DNA of 64,000 bases from a bacterium (GTDB lineage Bacteria; Verrucomicrobiota; Kiritimatiellia; CAIKKV01; CAITUY01). The stretch is taken from positions 56,018-120,017 of the forward strand of contig JBAXWB010000014.1 of the NCBI GenBank assembly GCA_037128595.1. Reading direction: 5' to 3'. Shown here in pieces: positions 45,165 to 52,505 of this stretch. The position numbers and the translations under genes are program-made. Numbering within the stretch: the first letter of the stretch is position 1; the number at the start of each line of letters is the position of its first letter. The notes beneath the pieces are model-generated. The model worked only from the letters and a program-made list of their open reading frames with translations. It was not told the DNA's origin and searched no databases.

Positions 45165-45851
45165 CTAGGGCTTGAAACGATAGCCGACGCCCCGGACCGT
45201 CTCAATGTAATCCCCGCGTTTCCCGAGCTTTCTTCGTAGAGAGACCAGTTGGACATCCACGGCGCGATCGGTGACGATGTAATCTTCCCCCTTGATGCTG
45301 TCCACGATTTGCTCGCGGGTGAACACCCAGCCGGGCCGTCGGGCAAGAAAATGGAACAGCCGGAACTCCGACACGGTGAGTTCGAGTGTCGCCTTCCCGC
45401 AGATCACTTCATGGCGGCCGGGATTGATGGTGATGTCATGAATGGTGAGGATTTCATTGGCTCCAGGGGGGGCCTTATCCGGACGGCGCAGCACGGCATG
45501 AATGCGGGCCAGAACCACATTGATGCTGAACGGTTTGACAATGTAGTCATCTGCACCCATTGCCAGCCCGACCACGATGTCGGTTTCATCACCCCGTGCC
45601 GTGACCATGATGATGGGAATCTTGGCGGTCTCCGGTTTGGCTTTCAAAAGGCGGCAGATTTCAATTCCCCCGATGCCCGGCAACATCAGGTCGAGCAGGA
45701 TCAGGCTGGGCTTCCAGCGGGAAATCTCACCCACGGCCTGATCGCCCCGGTTCGCCACGCTAACTTTATATCCCTCGCGGGTGAGGTTATAGGAGAGCAA
45801 GTCGGCAATATCCGGTTCATCCTCCACAATAAAGATGTGTTGTTTGATCAC
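45165..45851 (-). CDS. PhoB-like response regulator, last gene of the lipid operon
   Basis: A 228-aa OmpR/PhoB-type regulator. Receiver (about 1-120): acidic pair VEDE, phosphorylation site Asp54 in LILLDLMLPG, Lys in VKPF. The winged helix (about 130-228) has TVSEFRLFHFLARRPG and ends ETVRGVGYRF. The pattern is the PhoB/PhoP branch. It starts 9 bp after the stop of the UgtP-like glycosyltransferase, so it is probably co-transcribed with the lipid genes upstream. It has no kinase of its own nearby except the hybrid kinase at the far head of the same strand. It is about the same length as, and closely related to, the regulator at 7298. Confidence 0.92.
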   Translation of the reverse strand: MIKQHIFIVEDEPDIADLLSYNLTREGYKVSVANRGDQAVGEISRWKPSLILLDLMLPGIGGIEICRLLKAKPETAKIPIIMVTARGDETDIVVGLAMGADDYIVKPFSINVVLARIHAVLRRPDKAPPGANEILTIHDITINPGRHEVICGKATLELTVSEFRLFHFLARRPGWVFTREQIVDSIKGEDYIVTDRAVDVQLVSLRRKLGKRGDYIETVRGVGYRFKP

Positions 45852-45860
45852 CCCTGAATA

Positions 45861-47033
45861 TTAAGCCGGCATAGGGGGCGAGGGAATAGATTTATTGTTA
45901 GAAATTGATGAGCGGGCCTTGGTAATGGATTGTTTTACCTGACGAATGATGAGTTGGGCGGCATGGGGCCGGGCCAGACGCAAGGCGGCCGCGCTCAGAG
46001 ACCGGGATCGCTCCGGATTCTCCAAAATGGGCCATACCTTGAAAGGGGCGTCAAAGGGGTCTACCAGTCGAACGGCGGCACCGTGTTCCAGAAGATACTC
46101 CCCATTTCGTTGTTCCTGACCGGGAATGGGGTCGAGGATCACAAGGGGGCGGCCCATGGCTAACGCCTCAGCCGAGGTCAATCCGCCAGGTTTACTGATG
46201 ACAATATCGGCCACGCCGATCAATTCATGGATATTTGAAACAAAGCCATGTAGGACGACCGGCATCATCAATTCCCGGGCTTTTCGGGTGGCCTGTTCTT
46301 TCAGGGGTTTATTGTTGCCGGTTACGACCACCAGTTGAGCGTGAAGAGGCTCCTGGATAAATGAACTCAACACATCCACGATCGAGCCAACGCCAAAGCC
46401 GCCGCATAATATCAGGATCACCGGCAGGTCGGGCGCCAGGCCCAGGCGGATGCGTAAACCCGGAATATCGGTTGGAGGAACAAAATCCGGGGATATCGGA
46501 ATTCCTGTCACCCAGACGCGGCCGGGAGATTGGCCGCGCCGGATCAACTGTCGGCGCGCCTCCTCCGATCCTGTAAAATACCCGTCAACATTGGGGCAGG
46601 ACCACAGTGAATGGGCGGCAAAATCAGTGACCACCCCGAACAGGGGGGCTTGCGTGGTGCCATCCGGTGTGCGCCGTCCCATGATTTCCAGAGGGAGAAA
46701 ATGGGTGCAGATAACGGCGTCCGCATGAACCTCCCGCCGGAATTGTTCGAAGGCCTGGGTATTTAATTTATTGAATATGGCGCGGATCCGCCGGTGCCAG
46801 GGGCTCTGGCTTTTCCGGTCGGTGAGCGAATAGAGGTAACCCCAGAGCTCGGGGGTTGACCGGACCATGCTCAAATAGCCCTCGGCATAAGTGGTTCTGA
46901 ACAGGGGGGGGGTGAAATCCAGGATATCATGGACAATCGCGTCTGCGCCTTCCAGGAGGCAGGCCACCTCAAGCGCTTGTGCGGCTCGCTTATGGCCCGC
47001 CCCGGCAGACGCGTGGAGAATGAGGATTTTCAT
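45861..47033 (-). CDS. Processive diacylglycerol glycosyltransferase-like (MGDG synthase/UgtP family, GT28)
   Basis: A 390-aa GT-B enzyme of the MurG/MGDG-synthase branch. The N-terminal start ILHASAGAGHKRAAQALE is the acceptor-domain signature of MGDG synthases and UgtP; a membrane-binding basic/aromatic stretch follows (YLYSLTDRKSQSPWHRR). The C-terminal domain has LCGGFGVGS, the donor site VISKPGGLTSAEALAMG and PIPGQEQRN. It should move a sugar (Gal or Glc) from a nucleotide donor to diacylglycerol at the inner membrane, giving a phosphorus-free glycolipid. It overlaps the small membrane protein gene by 4 bp (ATGA) and is followed by the PhoB-like regulator. Confidence 0.85.
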   Translation of the reverse strand: MKILILHASAGAGHKRAAQALEVACLLEGADAIVHDILDFTPPLFRTTYAEGYLSMVRSTPELWGYLYSLTDRKSQSPWHRRIRAIFNKLNTQAFEQFRREVHADAVICTHFLPLEIMGRRTPDGTTQAPLFGVVTDFAAHSLWSCPNVDGYFTGSEEARRQLIRRGQSPGRVWVTGIPISPDFVPPTDIPGLRIRLGLAPDLPVILILCGGFGVGSIVDVLSSFIQEPLHAQLVVVTGNNKPLKEQATRKARELMMPVVLHGFVSNIHELIGVADIVISKPGGLTSAEALAMGRPLVILDPIPGQEQRNGEYLLEHGAAVRLVDPFDAPFKVWPILENPERSRSLSAAALRLARPHAAQLIIRQVKQSITKARSSISNNKSIPSPPMPA

Positions 47034-47572
47034 GACTCATCCCTGCCCGTTACACGGACTGTGGCGGAAGAGGGGCCGGAGTGACCCCGACGGAAGGAAA
47101 GCCAGAAGATACAGGCGCTTAAGGTCAGGTACATCACATAATCTGTGGGAACGCCCAGTAGCCAGTGGTGGTGCCAGGGAATACCCTGAGGATTGAATTT
47201 TGACAGGCCAAACGCAGGATTGAAAACGAACCAGAGAAAATCTTCCAGAATCCAAAACAATGCCAGACTTCCCAGCACGCGGAGTTCAAGTCGAATGCCG
47301 GGCCGGCCATGGATAAAGAATCCGAGATGAAACACTAGCATCATGAAGAGAAAAACCCAGGCATGATAGCCGGTCAAAGGCCGGCCACCCCAGACACACT
47401 CAAGCAACCAATGGTGCTCAATCCGCCACGTGGGTAGATTGGCGGCCCACCCGGCCGCCCCTTCAATCTGAATTTCGACCATGGCAAAAACAGCGGCCAG
47501 CAGGCTGACCATGGCCAACAAGCGTGTCAGTCTGAGTTGATCCTGGCCCAGCCTCCGGCGTTCCTCAGGCAC
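47030..47572 (-). CDS. Small membrane protein in the lipid operon
   Basis: A 180-aa protein with four predicted membrane helices (about 18-38, 68-90, 95-115, 145-165). A His/Trp-rich segment between them (IPWHHHWLLGVP, IEHHWLLECVWGG) could bind metal or lie at the membrane face. No family was recognised. It overlaps the acyltransferase gene by 8 bp and the glycosyltransferase gene by 4 bp, so it is surely part of the same operon. A role in lipid desaturation/hydroxylation or transport is possible but not shown. Confidence 0.6.
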   Translation of the reverse strand: MPEERRRLGQDQLRLTRLLAMVSLLAAVFAMVEIQIEGAAGWAANLPTWRIEHHWLLECVWGGRPLTGYHAWVFLFMMLVFHLGFFIHGRPGIRLELRVLGSLALFWILEDFLWFVFNPAFGLSKFNPQGIPWHHHWLLGVPTDYVMYLTLSACIFWLSFRRGHSGPSSATVRVTGRDES

Positions 47573-49421
47573 ATTGAGCCTGCCGTTCGGATTCAGTCAC
47601 GACCCCGTGATGTCGAAGATACTCCCCTGCGTGTTTCCCCATATAGAGTTCCAGAAGGCGGGGGTCGGTACGCGCTAAATCCACCACCAGGAGGGCGTCC
47701 AGTGCCATACTGAACTTGGGGTCGACATTGCAGGACAATACCCGCCCTCCCATTTTCAGGTATTGGCGAATCAGGACAGGAATCTCTTTTCCGTCCGACT
47801 CAATTTGACCAACTATTTCGGACAGGGCCTCGAGGTCAGGGATCCGGCAGGCCAAGTCCAGCGCCGGCCCGGCCTGATTTTCTTTGATGTGGAAGGGGTT
47901 CCGGGGGCGTACGGAAAGCGGGGACGGCCCATCCTGTTTTTCCTGCTCAAAGAATCGGGCTAATAATTGGCGGGAGGTTTCATGATAATGATTGCTCATG
48001 CTCACCGTCCCGAACAAGTTCCGGTATTTCGGATTTCTGGCCACAAACGTGCCGATCCCCTTCCAGAGCAACAGGAGCGGAAGGTGTTTGCGTTGGTATT
48101 CCTTGCGGACGAAAGAGCGGCCGATCTCGATGGCCGGGCATAAGGAATCAATAAATTTCCAGTCATAACGGAAAAGGGTACTGGTATAAAGACCCTCAAT
48201 GCCGTACTGAGGTATAATTTTATCGGTCAAACCCAGGCGATACGCCCCGACCACCTCGGAGGTCTTTTGGTTCCACACGAACAGGTGCTGGTAGATCCGG
48301 TCAAAGACATCGATGTCCAAAGTCTGGCCGGTGCCCTCCCCGACGGCCCTGAAGGTCACTTCGCGCAAACGGGCGATTTCACGGATCACACAGGGAATCT
48401 GATTCGCGGTGGAGATATACACGCGATAGTCGCCCACCTCATGTAATTGTTGTTCCGGCCGGAGCCAGCTGATTTCCCTGGCCAGGCTGTTCGCGCTGAC
48501 GGCCGGGATCACCGGCTTCAGGCGTTTAGTCCAAACTGGTTTTGCCGGATGTTTCCGGGTGGGCGTACGAGCGACCCCGAGACATTGTACTCGCATTTTC
48601 AAGTAACGGGTGAGTTCCTGGTCGTCCTGGATGAGCATCAACTTTTCGTGTCGGAGCGCCTGTCCGATGCTGACGTTGATTCGATGCCCCGCCTTATTGA
48701 TAATCTCCCTGGCGAGCAGGGCGGTCCGCAGCCGGGGATGAATCAGACCCGCAATCTGGAAGAGGGGGCCATTGGCGCCCTCGAAGAAAACGGGAAGAAC
48801 GGAGGCGCCGCTATGCCGGGTCAGACGGGCAACGGTCGTATGCCAGTCGGATTCACAAATCCGCCTGCGGGTCGGGTCAAAATGAGCCACTTCACCGGAG
48901 GGGAACATGGCCAAGGCCCCGCCGTTTTTAAGCCATCTCAAACTTTGTCGGACAGGGGACGTATTCTTGGCGGTTGCTGCGGTGTTGCCGAAGAGGTCCA
49001 CGAGAATCATGTGCCGGTGAAGTTCCGGAATGCCCGAGAGCACCTGATTGGCCATCAGCTTGATGTCAGGCCGGACCGCGGTCAGGAGACTTAGCAATAT
49101 CAGGCCTTCGACCCCGCCGAAGGGGTGATTGGCGACGATCAGCAAGGGGCCTTCGCGGGGGATCGCCTCCAGCCCACCTTGAGTAATGGTGTAGCTGACA
49201 TTCAGATGGGACAGGGTGCGATCCGCAAACGACCGGGAATCAGGCGTCTCCTGGATTTCAGTGTAGAGTTCGGAAAGCTTGTCTAATTGCAGAACTTTTC
49301 TCCCGACATGGGTGGCGAGGTTCGCCAGTCCCAAGCCGGGAAAATGCCAGGTGGCAGAGGGGATGTCCGGACCATCAAGCGTGTGAATCGTTTGCATAAT
49401 GTCGCCATCATAGGGCGACAT
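47565..49421 (-). CDS. Two-domain acyltransferase, OlsF-like (PlsC + GNAT)
   Basis: A 618-aa protein. The N-terminal domain (about 75-290) is a PlsC-type lysophospholipid/O-acyltransferase with NHPFGG (a variant of the catalytic HX4D box in which the Asp is replaced) and FPSGEVAHF. The C-terminal domain (about 330-560) is a GNAT/hemolysin-like N-acyltransferase, with EIGRSFVRKEYQRKHLPLLL and LFGTVSMSNHYH. The same order, O-acyltransferase then N-acyltransferase, is known for OlsF, which makes ornithine lipid alone. It most likely makes ornithine or a related amino-acid lipid, which contains no phosphorus. It starts 43 bp after the PHP-GT4 gene. ATG 49397 is an alternative start. Confidence 0.72.
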   Translation of the reverse strand: MSPYDGDIMQTIHTLDGPDIPSATWHFPGLGLANLATHVGRKVLQLDKLSELYTEIQETPDSRSFADRTLSHLNVSYTITQGGLEAIPREGPLLIVANHPFGGVEGLILLSLLTAVRPDIKLMANQVLSGIPELHRHMILVDLFGNTAATAKNTSPVRQSLRWLKNGGALAMFPSGEVAHFDPTRRRICESDWHTTVARLTRHSGASVLPVFFEGANGPLFQIAGLIHPRLRTALLAREIINKAGHRINVSIGQALRHEKLMLIQDDQELTRYLKMRVQCLGVARTPTRKHPAKPVWTKRLKPVIPAVSANSLAREISWLRPEQQLHEVGDYRVYISTANQIPCVIREIARLREVTFRAVGEGTGQTLDIDVFDRIYQHLFVWNQKTSEVVGAYRLGLTDKIIPQYGIEGLYTSTLFRYDWKFIDSLCPAIEIGRSFVRKEYQRKHLPLLLLWKGIGTFVARNPKYRNLFGTVSMSNHYHETSRQLLARFFEQEKQDGPSPLSVRPRNPFHIKENQAGPALDLACRIPDLEALSEIVGQIESDGKEIPVLIRQYLKMGGRVLSCNVDPKFSMALDALLVVDLARTDPRLLELYMGKHAGEYLRHHGVVTESERQAQCA

Positions 49422-49464
49422 TGTTAAAAGCAGGTGAGGCGGGGGTTAGAAAACGGTGATGGTG

Positions 49465-51867
49465 TCAGGAGAAATGATCGAGGGCCCGGTCCCAGCTCAT
49501 TTCGCGAGCCGTTTTCAGGGCATATTGGCCCATGGCGATACGTTTCTGCTCATCCTGAACCAGTGCCTGGATTCCGGCACATAGCGGGAGTGGAGTTCGC
49601 ACATCCACCGCCAGGCCAGATCCGTTTCTTGCAATGATTTCAGCCGGGCCGCCTTGAGTGGAAACAATGGCGGGCAGACCGGAGGCATGGGCTTCCAGTA
49701 CCACATTGCCGAAGGTGTCGCTGTCGCTGGGGAAAACGAACAGATCGGCGCTGGCATAGGCGGCCGCCAAGGCGTCCCCGGTTAGAAACCCCGTGAAACA
49801 AATATTGCGGTCTCCTGCCTCCTGCCGGAACGTCTCGAGTTCAGGGCCATCCCCGACGACGATTAAATCGAGATTAGGAGTGGTGCTCCGTGCCAGATGA
49901 AACGCCTCAAGCAGGGTCTTTATGTTTTTTTCACGCGAAACACGGCCCACATACAGCATCTTGAGATTTCCGTTCAATCCATAGTGTTTCCAATAATTCT
50001 CATCCCGTTTCCCGGGATTGAAACGGGCCAGATCCACCCCCCTGGGCAATACTTTCAGCCGATCCTTGTCAAACCCGTTTTCGGTCAGGAGCTTTTTATA
50101 ATACTCACTTGGTACATAAATCCGGTCCATTTGTCCGTAAAACCACAGCATATAACGCCACGCCAGTTGTTCGAGCACTTCATCCTGGGTGAGGCACTTG
50201 ACGTATTTCGGGAAATCCGTGTGGTAGATGCCCACCGTCCGCAGTCCAAGGAGTCGTGTTGCCGCCAGTGCCGTCAACCCCATGGGGCCGGGGGTGGAGA
50301 TGATCACCTCGTGATAATTTCCTCGTTCCAGGGATTCAATTATGTCCAGAAACGGGGGGAAGGCCATTTTCTGGGAAGGATACTCGGGCAGCGAGAACGT
50401 CCCCAGGGGCGGGAAGTTGATGGTTTCGGCTCCAGTGTCAGGGGCGGTCGGCATGGAGGTCATGACGGTAATCTCCCCCCCCCGGTCACGGGCTTTAGCG
50501 GTGAGCATGCGAATGGTGTTTGACACCCCGTTCACATCGCTGAAGGTATCCGTGATCCACACCCGGCGATGGCTGCGCTCGGGATAAATGGTTCCTCCGC
50601 CCAGGCGGGAGGCGGCGTCCCGAAGAAACCGCTCATCTTTATGCTGGACACCGAATGCGGTGAGATAGGGGGCAATGCCGAGCATCACGGTGCCCAGCGA
50701 GGCCAACGTTTGAAATCCATCCACAAGACGACCGTCCTCGACATGTCCCAAAAATTGCTTCAGGAACGTATATCCGAGTTCATGGCTGATCTGGCTGGCC
50801 GTGGCGAAACTCTCAACATCGGATCCGATGCGCTGGCCTTCCCGTCCACTGGCCGGGGCTGACGTTTCCCGGATTTTTGAAAAGGACTCCACTAATAGCC
50901 GCTCGCCGGGACTCAGCTTCCGGATGCGATATTTCTTTACCACCCGTTCAGCCCAAGCCCGGACTGGCCCGGAGCTTTTTTCGGGCGCTTCATACCCGCT
51001 CAACAGGCGCTTGAACAATTCGCCCAGCACGGAGGAGCCCGTTCCCTGGTTCATGATGCGGTTGCGGTAATACTGGTAGGCAATGTGGTAGAGACTGTGC
51101 GCGAGACGCAAACTGGTGCCTGAGGTCCCCCGGGGTTCATGACGGCCCGCCCGCAGGTGTTCCAGGAATGACTGAACTGAATCCGCGTGAGGGGTGATGG
51201 TGTAGGCACTGGCGGCATAGACTCCACTGTGGTCGTCGCTGCCGCCGGTAAACCGCTTCACCCAGGCCTGCTCGCCCTGGGGCGGGATTCCGTGCCGGTC
51301 GGCCATGGCCCAGAGTTGAGCCTCGGTAAGCTGGGAAAACAGCGCCACCGTCAAATCTCCCGCCCTGGGGTGGCGTGACCCGTTGATGGCCTCAAAACGC
51401 TCAAACAGCAGGAGCAGTTTCTCGACATGCTCAATGGTAAGCAGGTCATTAACACGGAAGAGCGGGTGCGCAATGACATGCAGGATCGCTTCGTCGGCAA
51501 GATATTTCCGCAGGTCGTAGATATTCTTTCTGAGCGTCTGCATCTCTGCAAACTGTCGTTCTGTGATGTTCTGGACCAGGCAATGGATCTTGCAGCCGTC
51601 CTCGGGGAAATAGGTGGTCAGTTCGGCGGAAATGAAACTGTCCGGCAGGTGGGCAATTTCAAGCGCCCCGTCAATGCAGTTGTGATCAGAAATGGTGACA
51701 AAGTCCATGCCTTTTTGTTTGCAGATGCGATAGACCTCCGCAGGTTCAGTAAAACATTCGGGCGCACCAATCCGCCGTAAAAACCATTCGGTTGGCCGAT
51801 CCGAATGTTTGCTGTGCACATGGAGATCTGCTTTTGTAATTAATGGGTCTAAGGTCCCGATATTCAT
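49465..51867 (-). CDS. PHP phosphoesterase - glycosyltransferase family 4 fusion
   Basis: An 800-aa protein from ATG 51867; a TTG at 51888 would add 7 residues. The N-terminal PHP domain (about 12-230) keeps its metal ligands: DLHVHSKHSD (His16, His18), ISDHN, HVIAHP and GSDDHSG, so it should be an active metallo-phosphoesterase. A helical linker (about 240-420) leads to a GT4 domain (about 430-795) with TDTFSDVNGVSNT, YHTDFPKY, VGRVSREKNI and SDTFGNVVLEAHASGLPAIV. The YHTDFP and DVNGVSNT motifs are typical of glycolipid-forming GT4 enzymes (SQD2/MgdA-like). It may release the head group from a phospholipid and glycosylate the resulting diacylglycerol. That combined role is inferred; alternatively the PHP domain acts on a nucleotide or sugar phosphate. 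Confidence 0.82.
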   Translation of the reverse strand: MNIGTLDPLITKADLHVHSKHSDRPTEWFLRRIGAPECFTEPAEVYRICKQKGMDFVTISDHNCIDGALEIAHLPDSFISAELTTYFPEDGCKIHCLVQNITERQFAEMQTLRKNIYDLRKYLADEAILHVIAHPLFRVNDLLTIEHVEKLLLLFERFEAINGSRHPRAGDLTVALFSQLTEAQLWAMADRHGIPPQGEQAWVKRFTGGSDDHSGVYAASAYTITPHADSVQSFLEHLRAGRHEPRGTSGTSLRLAHSLYHIAYQYYRNRIMNQGTGSSVLGELFKRLLSGYEAPEKSSGPVRAWAERVVKKYRIRKLSPGERLLVESFSKIRETSAPASGREGQRIGSDVESFATASQISHELGYTFLKQFLGHVEDGRLVDGFQTLASLGTVMLGIAPYLTAFGVQHKDERFLRDAASRLGGGTIYPERSHRRVWITDTFSDVNGVSNTIRMLTAKARDRGGEITVMTSMPTAPDTGAETINFPPLGTFSLPEYPSQKMAFPPFLDIIESLERGNYHEVIISTPGPMGLTALAATRLLGLRTVGIYHTDFPKYVKCLTQDEVLEQLAWRYMLWFYGQMDRIYVPSEYYKKLLTENGFDKDRLKVLPRGVDLARFNPGKRDENYWKHYGLNGNLKMLYVGRVSREKNIKTLLEAFHLARSTTPNLDLIVVGDGPELETFRQEAGDRNICFTGFLTGDALAAAYASADLFVFPSDSDTFGNVVLEAHASGLPAIVSTQGGPAEIIARNGSGLAVDVRTPLPLCAGIQALVQDEQKRIAMGQYALKTAREMSWDRALDHFS

Positions 51868-51934
51868 ATACCGGGAATCATCGCTCAAACAGGTTACCCA
51901 AGTGTGAGGGAATGGTGAGAACTGTGTGTGGACA

Positions 51935-52423
51935 TCACTTGATGTCGAAGATTTTTGACAACAGGCCGCCTTCGACCTGCCGAAGCAAATTAATTACCGT
52001 ATCCGGGGTCTTCGGCAGCTCATCTGGCTGGAGTGGCGGGGGTTCGCGACGCCGGAGGGCGGTATGAATCCGGGCGAGCAGCACCTTCATGTTGAAGGGT
52101 TTGGTGATATAATCATCTGCTCCCTGTTCCAGCCCTTTCACCATATCCGCATCTTCGCCCTTGGCGGTAACCATGATCACCGGGATGCCCGCCGTTTCGG
52201 ACCTGGCTTTGAGCATCCGGCAAATTTCCAGGCCACTTGCCCCTGGCAACATCAGGTCCAGCAAAATGAGATGAGGCTTTCTCTGAGGAATCAGCTGCAG
52301 GGCCTGTTCCCCGTTGGTGAGGCCGGTGACCTCATATCCTTCCCGCCTAAGGCTATAGGTGAGAAGGCTCAGGATATCCGACTCATCCTCTACAACCAAA
52401 ATATGTGCTGGAGCTGTTTTCAT
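51935..52423 (-). CDS. Receiver-domain response regulator without DNA-binding domain
   Basis: A 162-aa protein from ATG 52423; ATG 52441 and TTG 52450 are possible starts. The receiver (about 5-122) is intact: VEDE, phosphorylation site Asp56 in LILLDLMLPG, and Lys in TKPF. It ends after the PhoB-type linker (LLARIHTALRRREP) with a short tail of about 40 residues instead of a winged helix. So it is a stand-alone output-less regulator or a cut-down PhoB paralogue. It sits between the hybrid kinase (83 bp) and the PHP-GT4 gene (67 bp) and could carry phosphate from one to other partners. Confidence 0.87.
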   Translation of the reverse strand: MKTAPAHILVVEDESDILSLLTYSLRREGYEVTGLTNGEQALQLIPQRKPHLILLDLMLPGASGLEICRMLKARSETAGIPVIMVTAKGEDADMVKGLEQGADDYITKPFNMKVLLARIHTALRRREPPPLQPDELPKTPDTVINLLRQVEGGLLSKIFDIK

Positions 52424-52505
52424 GGGTAATTTCACATGCATAGTACGCAAACCAGGATGTGAAGGGAAAAAGTATCGTGTTAGAAAATAGTTAGGAGGCA
52501 GCTCA

